A stretch of DNA of 64,000 nucleotides, taken from assembly GCF_000381765.1 (NCBI RefSeq), contig NZ_KB907082.1:88614-152613 (forward strand). The letters are read 5' to 3'. A program made the translations under genes and the position numbers. The DNA comes from [Zimmermannella] faecalis ATCC 13722. GTDB lineage: Bacteria > Actinomycetota > Actinomycetes > Actinomycetales > Microbacteriaceae. The notes beneath the pieces were generated by a model that saw nothing but the letters and a program-made list of their open reading frames with translations, had not been told where the DNA came from and searched no databases. Shown piece by piece: positions 48,988 to 59,992 of this stretch; the first letter of the stretch is position 1, and each line of letters opens with the position of its first letter.

Positions 48988-49409
48988 GGGGTCTCCTGCG
49001 GGGCGTCGGCGTCGTTCGCGCGAATCAGCGAGTCGAGGAATAGCTCGGTCGAATCGGTATTGGTTTCGTGGAGGTCGGAGCTCACGTCGGGCTCATCCTC
49101 GACCGCGGGGAGCGACTCGTCGTCGATGACGACGTAGGTCGTATCGCCCGGTTCCACGAACAGCAGCCGACCGCGGGCCTGGGCCCGGATGTAGGCGGGG
49201 TCTTCCCAGCGGTCGACCTCGTCGTTCACCTGTTCGATCTGCTGCTTCGACTCCTCGATCTGCGACTCGAGCTCGGTGATGTGCTGCCGCTGCGTGATGA
49301 GCTGCTGAATCGTCGGCACGATCATGGCGACCGACACGACGAGCACGATGAGCAGCAGGATCGAGCCGCCGGTGGGTCGGCGGCGAGCGGATGAGTTCGT
49401 CTGCGGCAT
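48984..49409 (-). CDS. ftsB: FtsB/DivIC-family septum formation initiator
   Basis: From ATG at 49409 the 141-residue protein has a short basic N-terminus, one transmembrane helix (GGSILLLIVLVVSVAMIVPTIQQL), a coiled coil (ITQRQHITELESQIEESKQQIEQVNDEVDRWEDPAYIRAQARGRLLFVEPGD) and an acidic disordered tail. The WEDPAYIRAQARERL pattern is the hallmark of actinobacterial DivIC/FtsB, which joins FtsL and FtsQ at the septum. It follows eno, the normal arrangement. Confidence 0.92.
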   Translation of the reverse strand: MPQTNSSARRRPTGGSILLLIVLVVSVAMIVPTIQQLITQRQHITELESQIEESKQQIEQVNDEVDRWEDPAYIRAQARGRLLFVEPGDTTYVVIDDESLPAVEDEPDVSSDLHETNTDSTELFLDSLIRANDADAPQETP

Positions 49410-49430
49410 CTTGCCATTCTCCCCGAACGG

Positions 49431-49466
49431 GGCGACGGGCCGAGCGGAATCGCTCGGCCCGTCGCC
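49431..49466. terminator. Hairpin between eno and ftsB
   Basis: A 16-bp perfect stem (49431-49446 with 49451-49466) with GAAT loop lies 31 bp after the eno stop on the minus strand. It probably ends or attenuates eno transcription before ftsB. Confidence 0.8.
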
Positions 49467-49497
49467 GAAGTGGTGAACCGTGAACCTGCTGAGCGGG

Positions 49498-50823
<1,326 letters not shown>

Positions 50824-50936
50824 TCAGTCTATCCAGGACACCTTCCCATCGCCTCCGACTGTCGCGACGCGATGGCCTGGGGTTGCGGCCCGGCGCAGCC
50901 TGCCGCAGGTGTCGAACGATGAGCAACGGTGCGCAC

Positions 50937-50965
50937 GTCATATGACCCCGCGTGACCCGCATATG
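50937..50965. promoter_or_regulatory. Repeated CATATGA elements upstream of the monooxygenase operon
   Basis: The 287-bp region between eno and the LLM operon (50791-51077) contains the palindrome GTCATATGAC (50937-50946) and a second GCATATG (50959-50965), about 20 bp apart. Such spaced half-sites are often regulator-binding sites. No promoter could be fixed and nothing else is evident in the gap. Confidence 0.3.
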
Positions 50966-51077
50966 AACCGCATTACCGCGCATGAATGTGCGTGACTCGC
51001 CATATTCGCACTCCACCTCGGGCACTCAATAGGTTCGCAGCCAATCGCTTACCCCTCGCCGAATTGGAGCACCCGCC

Positions 51078-52145
51078 ATGGTCCGCGTTATTGGTCTCGA
51101 CATCATCAGCAACATCCCATCGGTCGATGGAATTCAGCTCAGCGACGTCGATCGATTGAATTCCGTCGTCGAAAATGCGGTGCGGTTCGAAGAGCTCGGT
51201 TTTGACGGCTATGCCGTCGGCGAGCGTCACCACGCGCCATTCCTTTCGAGCGCGCCACCGGTCATTCTCGCGAATATCGCCGCCCGCACGTCAACGCTTC
51301 GCCTCTTTACCGGAGTGACGCTGCTCTCGGTGCTCGACCCGGTTCGCGTCGCCGAGGACTACGCGACCCTCGACCAGCTCTCGGGCGGGCGCCTCGAGCT
51401 CATCGTCGGCAAGGGCAACGGTTCGGAACAGGCCGAGCTGTTCGGCGTGGCCCGCGACGACGCGCACGTCACCGAACACGAGAACTACCGGGTACTGCGC
51501 CAACTTTGGTCGGGCGAACCCGTGCACTGGGCACCGACGCCGGGGCGGCCGACGACCCGCACCGTGCCGCTTGAGGGCTGGGTGAGCCGACCCCAGCCGC
51601 TGCAGCCGCGCATCCGTACCTGGCACGGCTCCTCGACCTCGACCGAGACCGTCGAGCTGGCGGCCGAGTACGGCGACCCGATCTGGGTCGCCAACGTGCA
51701 AAAGTCGATCGAGGGCTACGCTCCCCTCGTCGAGCGCTACCGCGAGGCGTGGCGCGAGCACGGTCGCGACCCGAAAGACGCGAAGGTCGGCGCCGGTTTC
51801 AGCCTGTTCCTCACCCGCAATTCACAAGACTCGGTCGAGGCATTCCGCCCGTTCTATGAGCGCACCGCGGCCGGCCGAGTCGACACCTATAACAACTTCG
51901 CTCCGGAAACACTCTTCCAGGATTACGACGACTACGTCGCCCGCAGTTCGTTTCTCGTCGGTAGCCCGCAGCAGGCCATCGACAAATTGACTCGATATGC
52001 GCAGGTTTATGGCCTCGACGCCATTTCAATTCCCGGTAATCGAGGCGATCTCACCGAACGCCAATGGCTCGAAAGCCTTGAACTGCTGAAAACCGAAGTT
52101 CTCCCGGCGGTTGAGGCCAATCTCGGCGCCGCCCTCGTCTCCTAA
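51078..52145 (+). CDS. LLM-class flavin-dependent monooxygenase (operon gene 1)
   Basis: The 355-residue protein is a luciferase-like barrel: VENAVRFEELGFDGYAVGERHHAPFLSSAPPVILANIAARTSTLRLFTGVTLLSVLDPVRVAEDYATLDQLSGGRLELIVGKGNGSEQAELFGV. It would use reduced FMN and O2. It opens a nine-gene plus-strand operon of four such enzymes and a peptide/nickel-type ABC importer, so a role in breaking down an imported small molecule, perhaps an organosulfur compound, is inferred. Base composition at both ends is slightly lower in GC than neighbours. Confidence 0.9.
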   Translation: MVRVIGLDIISNIPSVDGIQLSDVDRLNSVVENAVRFEELGFDGYAVGERHHAPFLSSAPPVILANIAARTSTLRLFTGVTLLSVLDPVRVAEDYATLDQLSGGRLELIVGKGNGSEQAELFGVARDDAHVTEHENYRVLRQLWSGEPVHWAPTPGRPTTRTVPLEGWVSRPQPLQPRIRTWHGSSTSTETVELAAEYGDPIWVANVQKSIEGYAPLVERYREAWREHGRDPKDAKVGAGFSLFLTRNSQDSVEAFRPFYERTAAGRVDTYNNFAPETLFQDYDDYVARSSFLVGSPQQAIDKLTRYAQVYGLDAISIPGNRGDLTERQWLESLELLKTEVLPAVEANLGAALVS

Positions 52146-52174
52146 CTCGTCTCCCGACTCGATTGGACTAACTC

Positions 52175-53290
52175 ATGACCACTGCACCCTTCACCCTCGC
52201 GCTCGAGCTCGACGGAGCTGGCGCGCATCCCACCGCCTGGCGCTTCGCCGCTCACTCCCCCGCCGAGGCACTCACCCCACGCCGCCTCGCCGACAAGGTC
52301 CGCTCCGCCGAACGCGCGGGCTTCCACTACGTGACCCTGAGCGATAACACCGCCGCGCCCGAGGCAGCAGGGCCGAGCGCGGCTCGACTCGACTCGGTAT
52401 TGCTCGCTGCCTTTGCCGGGCCGCTCACCTCGACGATCGGCCTCGTGCCCGTCGCCTCGGCGGTCTGGGCCGAGCCGTTCCATCTCTCGGGCCAGATCTC
52501 GAGCCTCGACCACGCCTCGGCCGGCCGCGCCGGCTGGCTCATCGACGGCACCACCTCGCCCGCCGCGAGCGCGACGCTCGGTCGAGAGGAACTCACCGGC
52601 GACGAGCTGCTCGCCGAGACGAACGATGTCGTCACTGCGGCGACCCAGCTCTGGGACTCCTGGGAAGACGACGCGGTCATCATCGACATCGACTCGGGCC
52701 GCTTCCTCGACAACCAGCGCCTCCACGCCATCAATTTCGCTTCCGAGCGCTTCACGGTGCGCGGCCCATCGATCACCCCGCGGCCGCTCCAGGGCCGCCC
52801 GCCCGTGTTCGGCCGCATCGGGGAGGTCGACCCGAGCCTCATCGACGTCGCCCTCGTGCGCGGTGACTCGGTCGAGGCCATCGCCGAGGCGGCCGCCCGG
52901 GCCCGCGAGCTCGGCGTCGGCCGCGTCATCGCCGAGGTCGAGGTGGTGCTCGATGCCCGCGGCGAGACGGCCGCCTCGCGGCTCGCCGCGCTCGACGCCG
53001 CTGCCCTGGCCGACGGTGTGCCGGCGCACCGCCCCGACTCACTGCGCGTCGTCGGCGACTCTGCCGAACTCGTCGAGCTCATCGCGCAGCTGCAGCGGGC
53101 CGTCGACGGTGTGCGCATCCTCCCGGCGGTGCTCGATGTCGACGGCGACGAGCTCGAGCGGCTCGTGCTGCCGGAGCTGCGCCGGCTGGAGATCGCCGCA
53201 GCGCCGACGTTCGGCGCCACCCTGCGCGAAACGCTCGGCCTAGAGCGCCCCGCCAATGTCTTCGCCACCGCGGCGACCACCCACGCGTAG
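52175..53290 (+). CDS. LLM-class flavin-dependent monooxygenase-like protein (operon gene 2)
   Basis: The 371-residue protein resembles the luciferase-like family but is diverged: LADKVRSAERAGFHYVTLSDNTAAPEA, LTSTIGLVPVASAVWAEPFHLSGQISSLDHASAGRAGWLIDGTTSPAASATLG and TQLWDSWEDDAVIIDIDSGRFLDNQRLHAINFASERFTVRGPSITPRPLQGRPPVFGRIG. The barrel pattern and the FxVRGP...PLQGRP region fit the NtaA/SnaA/DszA subgroup; the C-terminal half is shortened and unusual. It may be a companion or regulatory subunit. Confidence 0.8.
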   Translation: MTTAPFTLALELDGAGAHPTAWRFAAHSPAEALTPRRLADKVRSAERAGFHYVTLSDNTAAPEAAGPSAARLDSVLLAAFAGPLTSTIGLVPVASAVWAEPFHLSGQISSLDHASAGRAGWLIDGTTSPAASATLGREELTGDELLAETNDVVTAATQLWDSWEDDAVIIDIDSGRFLDNQRLHAINFASERFTVRGPSITPRPLQGRPPVFGRIGEVDPSLIDVALVRGDSVEAIAEAAARARELGVGRVIAEVEVVLDARGETAASRLAALDAAALADGVPAHRPDSLRVVGDSAELVELIAQLQRAVDGVRILPAVLDVDGDELERLVLPELRRLEIAAAPTFGATLRETLGLERPANVFATAATTHA

Positions 53291-53320
53291 CCCGCACCAC
53301 GACGAGAACGGACCAGAATC

Positions 53321-54694
53321 ATGACCACCACGACCGACTACCCACGCCCGAACGCCCACGTCCACTTCGGCGTGTTCTACGCCGGCGTCAACGAGGGCGT
53401 CGACTGGCAATCGCCCACGGCCCTCAACCAGATCGACTTCGAGGCGTTCCGCCAAACCATCCAGACCGCCGAGCGCGGCCTCTTTGACGCGTTCTTCTTC
53501 GGCGAGGGCCTGCGCCTGCGCGAGCACCTCGGCGAGGTCATCGAAATCAACGTCGCGGGCCGCCCCGACTCGCAGACCCACCTCGCAGCCCTCGCCGCCA
53601 TCACCGACCGCATCGGTCTCGTCGCAACACAGAACGCGACTTACCACGAGCCCTACGCACTCGCCCGTCGCCTCGCGACGCTCGACGTGCTCTCGGGCGG
53701 CCGCGCGGCCTGGAACATCGTCACCACCGTGAACGGCTGGACCGGCGAGAACTTCCGCCGCGGCGGCTATGTTGACGTGCCGCGCCGCTACGAGCACGCC
53801 GAACAGAACGTGCGGCTCGTGCGCGCGCTCTGGGACTCGTGGGCGAACATCGCGCCGAGCGACTCGACGCACGCCGCCGAGTGGTCACAGGCTCCCGAGC
53901 TCATCGAGGGCGACGGCGACTTTTCGTCAGTCAAGGCCCGACTCAGCGTTCCCTCGAGCGCCCAGGGGCATCCCGTGCTTTTCCAGGCGGGCGACTCGGC
54001 CGGCGGCCGCGATCTCGCGGTCAAGCACGCCGATGTCATCTTCTCGCGCCACCTGCAGCTCGACGACGCGCTCGAGTTCGCGGCCGACATCCGCTCGCGC
54101 CTGCGCGCCGCCGGCCGGCCGGAAGACGACGTCCTGTTGCTGCCCGGCGGTTCGATCGTCATCGGCGACACCCTCGCCGACGCCGAGGACCGCTGGCGTG
54201 CCGAGCAGGAGGCCGCGCTCACCGACGCCCACGTCGTGCAGTTTGTTGAGCACACCTACGGTGAGGCGCTACCCGACTTCGACCCGAACGGCCCGCTGCC
54301 AAGCTTCGCACCGTCGACGAGCGAGATTAGCGTCGAGCGCGGCACCGTCGGCCACTACCGCACGCCGCAGGACGTCGTCGCCGAGTGGCGCGACATCAGC
54401 GAGGCGAAGGGCTTCGCGACGGCCCGCGAACTGGTCGCCCACCTCACGAGCTCGCGCTCGTTCGTGGGCACGCCCGACTCCCTCGCCGACGAACTCGCTC
54501 ACGCCGTGCGCAGCGGCGCCTACGACGGGCTCAACCTCGGGCTCCGCCACGTGCCGCACGGCCTCGATGACGTCGTGAACCGGCTCGTCCCGGCCCTCCA
54601 GGAACGCGGCGCCTACCCCACCGAATACGTCGGCACGACCCTGCGCGATCACCTCGGCCTGCGCCCGCCGCTCGGCCGCCGCGCATCCGCCTAG
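53321..54694 (+). CDS. NtaA/SnaA/DszA-type FMN-dependent monooxygenase (operon gene 3)
   Basis: The 457-residue protein is the long luciferase-like type: HVHFGVFYAGVNEGVDWQSPTALNQIDFEAFRQTIQTAERGLFDAFFFGEGL, RIGLVATQNATYHEPYALARRLATLDVLSGGRAAWNIVTTVNGWTGENFRRGGYVDVPRRYEHAEQNVRLVRALWDSW, KARLSVPSSAQGHPVLFQAGDSAGGRDLAVKHADVIFSRHLQLDDAL. Relatives oxidise nitrilotriacetate, pristinamycin precursors and dibenzothiophene sulfone with FMNH2 from a separate reductase; no reductase is in the operon. Confidence 0.92.
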   Translation: MTTTTDYPRPNAHVHFGVFYAGVNEGVDWQSPTALNQIDFEAFRQTIQTAERGLFDAFFFGEGLRLREHLGEVIEINVAGRPDSQTHLAALAAITDRIGLVATQNATYHEPYALARRLATLDVLSGGRAAWNIVTTVNGWTGENFRRGGYVDVPRRYEHAEQNVRLVRALWDSWANIAPSDSTHAAEWSQAPELIEGDGDFSSVKARLSVPSSAQGHPVLFQAGDSAGGRDLAVKHADVIFSRHLQLDDALEFAADIRSRLRAAGRPEDDVLLLPGGSIVIGDTLADAEDRWRAEQEAALTDAHVVQFVEHTYGEALPDFDPNGPLPSFAPSTSEISVERGTVGHYRTPQDVVAEWRDISEAKGFATARELVAHLTSSRSFVGTPDSLADELAHAVRSGAYDGLNLGLRHVPHGLDDVVNRLVPALQERGAYPTEYVGTTLRDHLGLRPPLGRRASA

Positions 54695-54789
54695 GCCCCA
54701 ACAGACCGGATGCTGCATGCCGCGGCCGCGCATCCTCACCAACTCCCCTCCCGCGCTCGCGGGCGGACTACACCTCGAAAGGGACTCCC

Positions 54790-56439
54790 ATGTCTTCGAC
54801 CCCACCAGATCGACCCCGCTCTCGCCGCAGAGCCTTCGCCCCGCTCGCCGCGATCGCCGCCATCAGCGCGCTGCTGCTCAGCGGTTGCGCCAGCGCCGCC
54901 ACCTCGGCCGACAGCGGTGCCACGAGCGACCCCGTTGCGGGCGGCGAGCTCGTCGTCGGCGTGCAGAGCGTCGGTCAGCTTGACCCTCAGCAGGGCGGCA
55001 ACAATGACGGCGTCGCCGTGCAGCGCCAGCTCGTCGCGTCGCTCACCATCTCCGACCCCGACAACCCCGGCACGACCCTGCCGTGGGTCGCCGAGTCGTG
55101 GGACGTGAGCGAGGACTCGTCGGAATTCGTCTTCCACCTGCGTGACGACGCCGTCTTCCACGACGGCACCCCGATCGACGCGACCGCGGTCAAGGCGAAC
55201 TTCGACGCGATTCTCGAGCTCGGCGCGGACGCGGCCGGCGCATCCCAGCTGCTCGAGGGCGCGGAGACCTCCGTGGTCGACGACACGACCGTCGAGGTGA
55301 AGTTCCCCGGCCCGAACCTGCAGTTCCTCGAGGCCACGAGCACGTCGACGCTCGGCCTCATCTCGACCGAGTCGACGAAGCTCAGCATTGAGGACCGCCA
55401 GAACGGTGAGTTCGTCGGCTCGGGCCCGTTCCAGGTCGAGAGCTACACCCCCGAGCAGGAGGTCGTGCTCACGAAGGTGCCCGACTACAACCTCTCGACC
55501 GAGGTGAACTCGAACCAGGGCGCGGCCTACCTCGACAGCATCCGCTTCACCCAGATCGACGAGATCAGCGTGCGCTCGGGCAGCCTCACCGCCGGTGACA
55601 TCCACGCGGCAAGCTTCCTCACGTCGGCCGAACTCGACAACTTCGCGGCGACGCCGGGCTACCACGTGGTCGAGCGCACGAACCCCGGCACCGTCTTCTC
55701 GCTCACGCCGAAGCTCGACCGCGACACGCCCCTGCAGGAGCTCGCGGTGCGCCAGGCGATTCAGCTCGCGATCGACCGCGAGGAGGTCTCGCGCATCACG
55801 TACGGCGACGACGCGATCCCCGCGACGAGCCTGCTCGCCGAGACCACCCCGCTCTACACCGACCTTAGCGACGAGCTTGGGCTCGACGTGGATGCGGCCA
55901 ACGAGCTCCTCGACGAGGCCGGTTGGGAGCCGGGCGCCGACGGCATCCGCGAGCGCGACGGCGAGCGCCTCGAGTTCACCGTGATCTTCTGGCAGGCCTC
56001 TGACCCGCTCGTCGCGGTGCAGGAGCAGCTCAAGAAGATCGGCGTCGACCTGCAGATTACGCAGGTGAGCGTTTCGGAATCGACGGCCCGTGCCGACCAG
56101 TCCGACCTGCAGTACTCGAACGTCTCGCGCAACGAGCCCGACCGGCTGCGCCAGGACTTCATCCAGTACCTCCCGGCGTGGATCGAAGCGGACCTCGACG
56201 AGGCCGAGGCCCCCGACCTGGCCGAGATCCAGGCCGAGCTCGACGAACAGGTCGGCGAGCAGGACCCGGAGGCGCGACAGGAGCTGCTTGCCAACGTGCA
56301 GACGCAGATCATCGACGACGGCTACCGATTCCCGCTCTACACGCTCATCTCGAGCATCGCGGTGAGTGACAAGGTGCACGACCTCAAACTCGACGGCACC
56401 TCCCGACTCACCTTCATCGATACCTGGATCGAGCAGTAA
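54790..56439 (+). CDS. ABC transporter substrate-binding lipoprotein, family 5
   Basis: The 549-residue protein has a basic N-terminus, signal peptide and lipobox (LAAIAAISALLLSGCASAA) and an SBP_bac_5 domain: WVAESWDVSEDSSEFVFHLRDDAVFHDGTPIDATAVKANFDAIL, VGSGPFQVESYTPEQEVVLTKVPDYN, LAVRQAIQLAIDREEVSRITYGDDAIPATSLL. Length and motifs match the peptide/opine/nickel group. It feeds the permeases and ATPase encoded next and sits inside the monooxygenase operon. Confidence 0.94.
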   Translation: MSSTPPDRPRSRRRAFAPLAAIAAISALLLSGCASAATSADSGATSDPVAGGELVVGVQSVGQLDPQQGGNNDGVAVQRQLVASLTISDPDNPGTTLPWVAESWDVSEDSSEFVFHLRDDAVFHDGTPIDATAVKANFDAILELGADAAGASQLLEGAETSVVDDTTVEVKFPGPNLQFLEATSTSTLGLISTESTKLSIEDRQNGEFVGSGPFQVESYTPEQEVVLTKVPDYNLSTEVNSNQGAAYLDSIRFTQIDEISVRSGSLTAGDIHAASFLTSAELDNFAATPGYHVVERTNPGTVFSLTPKLDRDTPLQELAVRQAIQLAIDREEVSRITYGDDAIPATSLLAETTPLYTDLSDELGLDVDAANELLDEAGWEPGADGIRERDGERLEFTVIFWQASDPLVAVQEQLKKIGVDLQITQVSVSESTARADQSDLQYSNVSRNEPDRLRQDFIQYLPAWIEADLDEAEAPDLAEIQAELDEQVGEQDPEARQELLANVQTQIIDDGYRFPLYTLISSIAVSDKVHDLKLDGTSRLTFIDTWIEQ

Positions 56440-56490
56440 CCCCACCCCACCGGCTCGGAACTCGAGTTCATCTGGAAAGGAGGCAGCGAC

Positions 56491-57468
56491 GTGACTCGCG
56501 CACTCACCCATCTTGGGCAGGCCATCTTCGTCATCTGGGCGGCCTACACCCTGACATTCCTCGTCCTCTACCTGCTGCCTGGCGACCCGGCCACGATCCT
56601 CGTGCTGTCGGCAACGCAGGAGAACGACACGCTCGATCAGGGACAGATCGACGCACTCCGAGCCGAGTGGGGCCTCGACCGGCCCCTCTACGAGCAGTAC
56701 TTCACGTCACTCTGGGGTGCACTGCACCTCGACTTCGGGCTCTCGTATGAGACTCGCGGTTCGGCGTGGGAGCGCGTCGTGACCCTGCTGCCGCAGACCG
56801 GGGCGCTCGCGGCCGCGGCCCTCGTGCTCGCCGTCGTGTTTGGCGGGGCGCTCGCGATCGCCGCGAACTCTGCTCGCCAGCGCTGGGTCCGCCGTCTCTT
56901 GGCGGCGGTCCCACCCCTCGGGGTGTCGCTGCCCGGGTTCTGGATCGGTCTACTGCTGATTCAACTGTTTTCGTTCCGGCTCGGGCTCCTGCCCGCGTCG
57001 GGTAGCTCGGGCGCCGAATCCCTCATCCTCCCGGCGATCACCCTCGCCATTCCGACCGGCGCGACGCTCGCGCAGTTATTCGCCCGGAGCCTCGAGGTGA
57101 CGCTCACCGAGCCGTTCATCACGGTGCTTCGCTCGCGCGGTGCCGACCATCGCCGGGTGATCGGCCACGCGGTGCGCAACGCCGTGCTGCCGGTGCTCAC
57201 GATGGTCGGCATGCTCGTCGGCCAGCTGTTCGCGGGCGCCGCCATCACCGAGACCGTGTTTAGCCGCGACGGCATCGGCAAGCTCACGGTGGATGCGGTG
57301 AGCCGGTTCGACGGGCCGGTGCTGCTCGCGATCGTGGTCGTCGTGTCCGCCACGTTCGTGATCTCGAGCCTGCTCGTCGACCTCGTCTATCCCCTCGTCG
57401 ACCCGCGCCTGCGCACCGCGGCCAAGGCTCGCCGCACGCTTGAACCGGCGATTGGAGCGGCAGCATGA
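56491..57468 (+). CDS. Peptide/nickel-type ABC transporter permease 1
   Basis: From GTG at 56491 (AAAGGAGG upstream) the 325-residue protein has six transmembrane helices and the DppB pattern: AIFVIWAAYTLTFLVLYLLPGDPATIL near the N-terminus, GLSYETRGSAWERVVTLLPQTGALAAAALVLAVVFG, and the EAA loop VLRSRGADHRRVIGHAVRNAVLPVLTMVGMLVGQLFAGAAITETVFSRDGIGKLTVDAV. Its stop overlaps the second permease (ATGA). Confidence 0.94.
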   Translation: MTRALTHLGQAIFVIWAAYTLTFLVLYLLPGDPATILVLSATQENDTLDQGQIDALRAEWGLDRPLYEQYFTSLWGALHLDFGLSYETRGSAWERVVTLLPQTGALAAAALVLAVVFGGALAIAANSARQRWVRRLLAAVPPLGVSLPGFWIGLLLIQLFSFRLGLLPASGSSGAESLILPAITLAIPTGATLAQLFARSLEVTLTEPFITVLRSRGADHRRVIGHAVRNAVLPVLTMVGMLVGQLFAGAAITETVFSRDGIGKLTVDAVSRFDGPVLLAIVVVVSATFVISSLLVDLVYPLVDPRLRTAAKARRTLEPAIGAAA

Positions 57469-58313
57469 CCGCCATCATTTCCGCTCGACCCCGCGCCGCC
57501 GCGCTGCGGCAGCGCGTCGTGCGCGACCCGCTCCTCATCGGCGCAATCGCGGTGTTCGCGGTCGTCATCGCCTGGTCGTTCTGGCCAAGCGTGTTCGCCT
57601 CGGGCAACCCGACCGCCATCGACGCCGACGCGATGCTCCTGCCGCCCTCGGCCGAGCATCCATTCGGCACCGACCAGGTCGGTCGCGACCAGTTCACTCG
57701 CGTCGTCTACGGCACGTCGCTCTCGATGCTCGCGACCCTCGTCGCGGTGCTCGTGGGGCTCACGATCGGCTCGGTCATCGGCCTGCTCGCCGGCTACTTC
57801 CGCGGCGTGTTCGACGCCATCGTCATGCGCATCATCGACGTCGTCATCTCGGTGCCCTCGCTGTTGCTCTCGCTCATCATCGTCACCGCGATCGGCTTCG
57901 GCACGGTGAACGTCGCGATCGCCGTCGGGCTCGCGAGCAGTGCCAGCTTCGCGCGCATCATGCGGGCCGAGGTGATCAAGGTCGCGAGCTCGACCTATGT
58001 CGAAGCGAGCTGGGTGTACGGCGGCGGCGTCTTTCGGCGGTTGTTCCGCCACGTTTTCCCGAACTCGATCGCGCCCGTGCTCTCACTCGCCGCGCTCGAG
58101 TTCGGCACCGCGATCCTCGCGGTGTCGGCCCTGAGCTTCCTCGGCTTTGGCGCGACGCCGCCGACTCCCGAGTGGGGCGCCCTCATCTCGGACGGCCGGA
58201 GCTACCTCGCGACCGCCTGGTGGCTCACCGTGATTCCGGGCTTCGTGCTCGCCATCGTTGTCGTGGCGGCCAACCACATCTCCCGCGCGTTTCAGAAGGG
58301 AACCTCCGCATGA
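57465..58313 (+). CDS. Peptide/nickel-type ABC transporter permease 2
   Basis: The 282-residue protein is DppC-like: RDPLLIGAIAVFAVVIAWSFWPSVFA, HPFGTDQVGRDQFTRVVYGTSLSMLATLVAVLVGLTIGSVIGLLAGYF (the FGTDxxGRD motif), the loop IMRAEVIKVASSTYVEASWVYGGGVFRRLFRHVFPNSIAPVLSLAALEFG and LSFLGFGATPPTPEWGALISDGRSYLATAWWL. It pairs with permease 1 in one importer. Overlaps the ATPase start by ATGA. Confidence 0.94.
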   Translation: MTAIISARPRAAALRQRVVRDPLLIGAIAVFAVVIAWSFWPSVFASGNPTAIDADAMLLPPSAEHPFGTDQVGRDQFTRVVYGTSLSMLATLVAVLVGLTIGSVIGLLAGYFRGVFDAIVMRIIDVVISVPSLLLSLIIVTAIGFGTVNVAIAVGLASSASFARIMRAEVIKVASSTYVEASWVYGGGVFRRLFRHVFPNSIAPVLSLAALEFGTAILAVSALSFLGFGATPPTPEWGALISDGRSYLATAWWLTVIPGFVLAIVVVAANHISRAFQKGTSA

Positions 58314-59992
58314 GCGACGTCGCTTCAACCTCACCGCCGCTGCTCACGGTGCGCGACCTCACGATCGATTACGTCGTCGGCGGCCGGTCGACTCGAGCCC
58401 TTCGCGGCGTAAGCTTCGACGTCGCCGATGGCGAGCGGGTCGCGCTCGTCGGCGAATCCGGCTCGGGCAAGACGACCACCGCGAACGCGATCCTCAACCT
58501 CCTCGGCGGCAACGCGGAGGTGACGGGCGAGGTCGACTTCGACGGCGGTTCACTGCGTGGCCTCACGTCGAAGCAGTGGCGCGCGATCCGCGGGGCGAAG
58601 ATCGGCCTCGTGCCGCAGGACCCGGCGGTGTCGCTCGACCCAGTGCGGCGCATCGGCGACCAGGTGGTCGACACGCTGCGGCTCCACGACCTCGTGCCGG
58701 GCGCGAGCCGCCGCGAGCGTGCCAGCAACGCCCGTGCCCGCGCACTCGAGCTCGTCGCGAGCACCGGCATTACTCGTCCTGAGCAGCGCCTCGACCAGTA
58801 CCCACACGAGCTGTCGGGCGGAATGCTGCAGCGCGTGTTGATCGCGGCGGCCCTCGCCGCGCAGCCGCGCCTGCTCATCGCCGACGAACCGACGAGTGCG
58901 CTCGACGTGACGGTGCAAAAGCGCGTCCTCGACCTGCTCGACGACCAGGTGCAGCGGCTCGGCGCCTCGCTGCTGTTCGTGACGCACGACCTTGCCGTTG
59001 CGGCCGACCGGGCCGACCGCGTCCTCGTCTTCTCAAACGGTGAAATCGTCGAGTCGGGTACCCCCGAACAGATTCTCGAGGCGCCCACGCACCCCTACAC
59101 GAAGCGGCTTATCGCCGCCGCGCCGAGGTTCCGCGCGGGTGCGGGCGCCGCGATTCGGGAGCTTCCCGCGGCCCCCGAGCGCGCCACGGTGCTCGAGGTG
59201 CGCGACGTGCGCAAGCAGTACCGAGTCGGGCGCGGTCGACACGGCGAGCAGGTCGCCGCGCTCGACGGCGTTTCGCTCGACGTGCGCGCCGGTGAGACCG
59301 TCGCGCTCGTCGGTGAGTCGGGCTCGGGCAAGACGACACTTGCGAAGGCGCTCGTCGGCATCACCGACGTCGACGCCGGGTCGATGAAGTTCGAGGGCAC
59401 CGAGCTCATCGGGCTCGACGCGAAGGCACACCGGCGGGTGCGCAAGGCGCTCACCCTCGTCTACCAGAGCCCGCTCGCCTCGCTGCCGCCGCACCTCACG
59501 GTCGCGCAGACCATCACCGAGCCGCTCGTGAACTTCGGCCTCGCGTCGCGCCGCGAGCTCCCGGGCCGGGCAACGGAACTACTCGATCAGGTGCACCTGC
59601 CGCGCGAGTTCGCGCACCGGCTGCCGAGCGAGCTCTCGGGCGGCCAGCGGCAGCGGGTCGCGATCGCCCGGGCGATTGCGCTCGACCCAAAGCTCATCGT
59701 GCTCGACGAGCCAGTGTCGGCCCTCGACGTCACGGTGCAGGCGCAGATTCTCGAGCTCCTCGTCGAGACGCAGGAGCGCACCGGGGTCAGCTACCTGTTC
59801 ATCACCCACGACCTCGCGGTCGTGCGCGAAGTTGCGCATCGCGTCGTCGTGCTGCAGCAGGGAACGGTGCAAGAGATCGGTGCAACCCGCGACGTGCTCT
59901 ACTCGCCTACGACCGAGTACGCGCGCGAGCTCACCGCAGCGGTGCCAGGCGGGGCGCTCCGCGAGGATGCGCCTGTCGAGGCTCGCGCATGA
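58310..59992 (+). CDS. Dual-domain ABC ATPase (DppD-DppF fusion)
   Basis: From ATG at 58310 the 560-residue protein contains two complete ATPase domains. Domain 1: [69 protein letters not shown]. Domain 2 from ~residue 295: [70 protein letters not shown]. It energises the two permeases. The longer reading back to 57440 is out-of-frame shadow. Ends in ATGA overlap with the last LLM gene. Confidence 0.95.
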   Translation: MSDVASTSPPLLTVRDLTIDYVVGGRSTRALRGVSFDVADGERVALVGESGSGKTTTANAILNLLGGNAEVTGEVDFDGGSLRGLTSKQWRAIRGAKIGLVPQDPAVSLDPVRRIGDQVVDTLRLHDLVPGASRRERASNARARALELVASTGITRPEQRLDQYPHELSGGMLQRVLIAAALAAQPRLLIADEPTSALDVTVQKRVLDLLDDQVQRLGASLLFVTHDLAVAADRADRVLVFSNGEIVESGTPEQILEAPTHPYTKRLIAAAPRFRAGAGAAIRELPAAPERATVLEVRDVRKQYRVGRGRHGEQVAALDGVSLDVRAGETVALVGESGSGKTTLAKALVGITDVDAGSMKFEGTELIGLDAKAHRRVRKALTLVYQSPLASLPPHLTVAQTITEPLVNFGLASRRELPGRATELLDQVHLPREFAHRLPSELSGGQRQRVAIARAIALDPKLIVLDEPVSALDVTVQAQILELLVETQERTGVSYLFITHDLAVVREVAHRVVVLQQGTVQEIGATRDVLYSPTTEYARELTAAVPGGALREDAPVEARA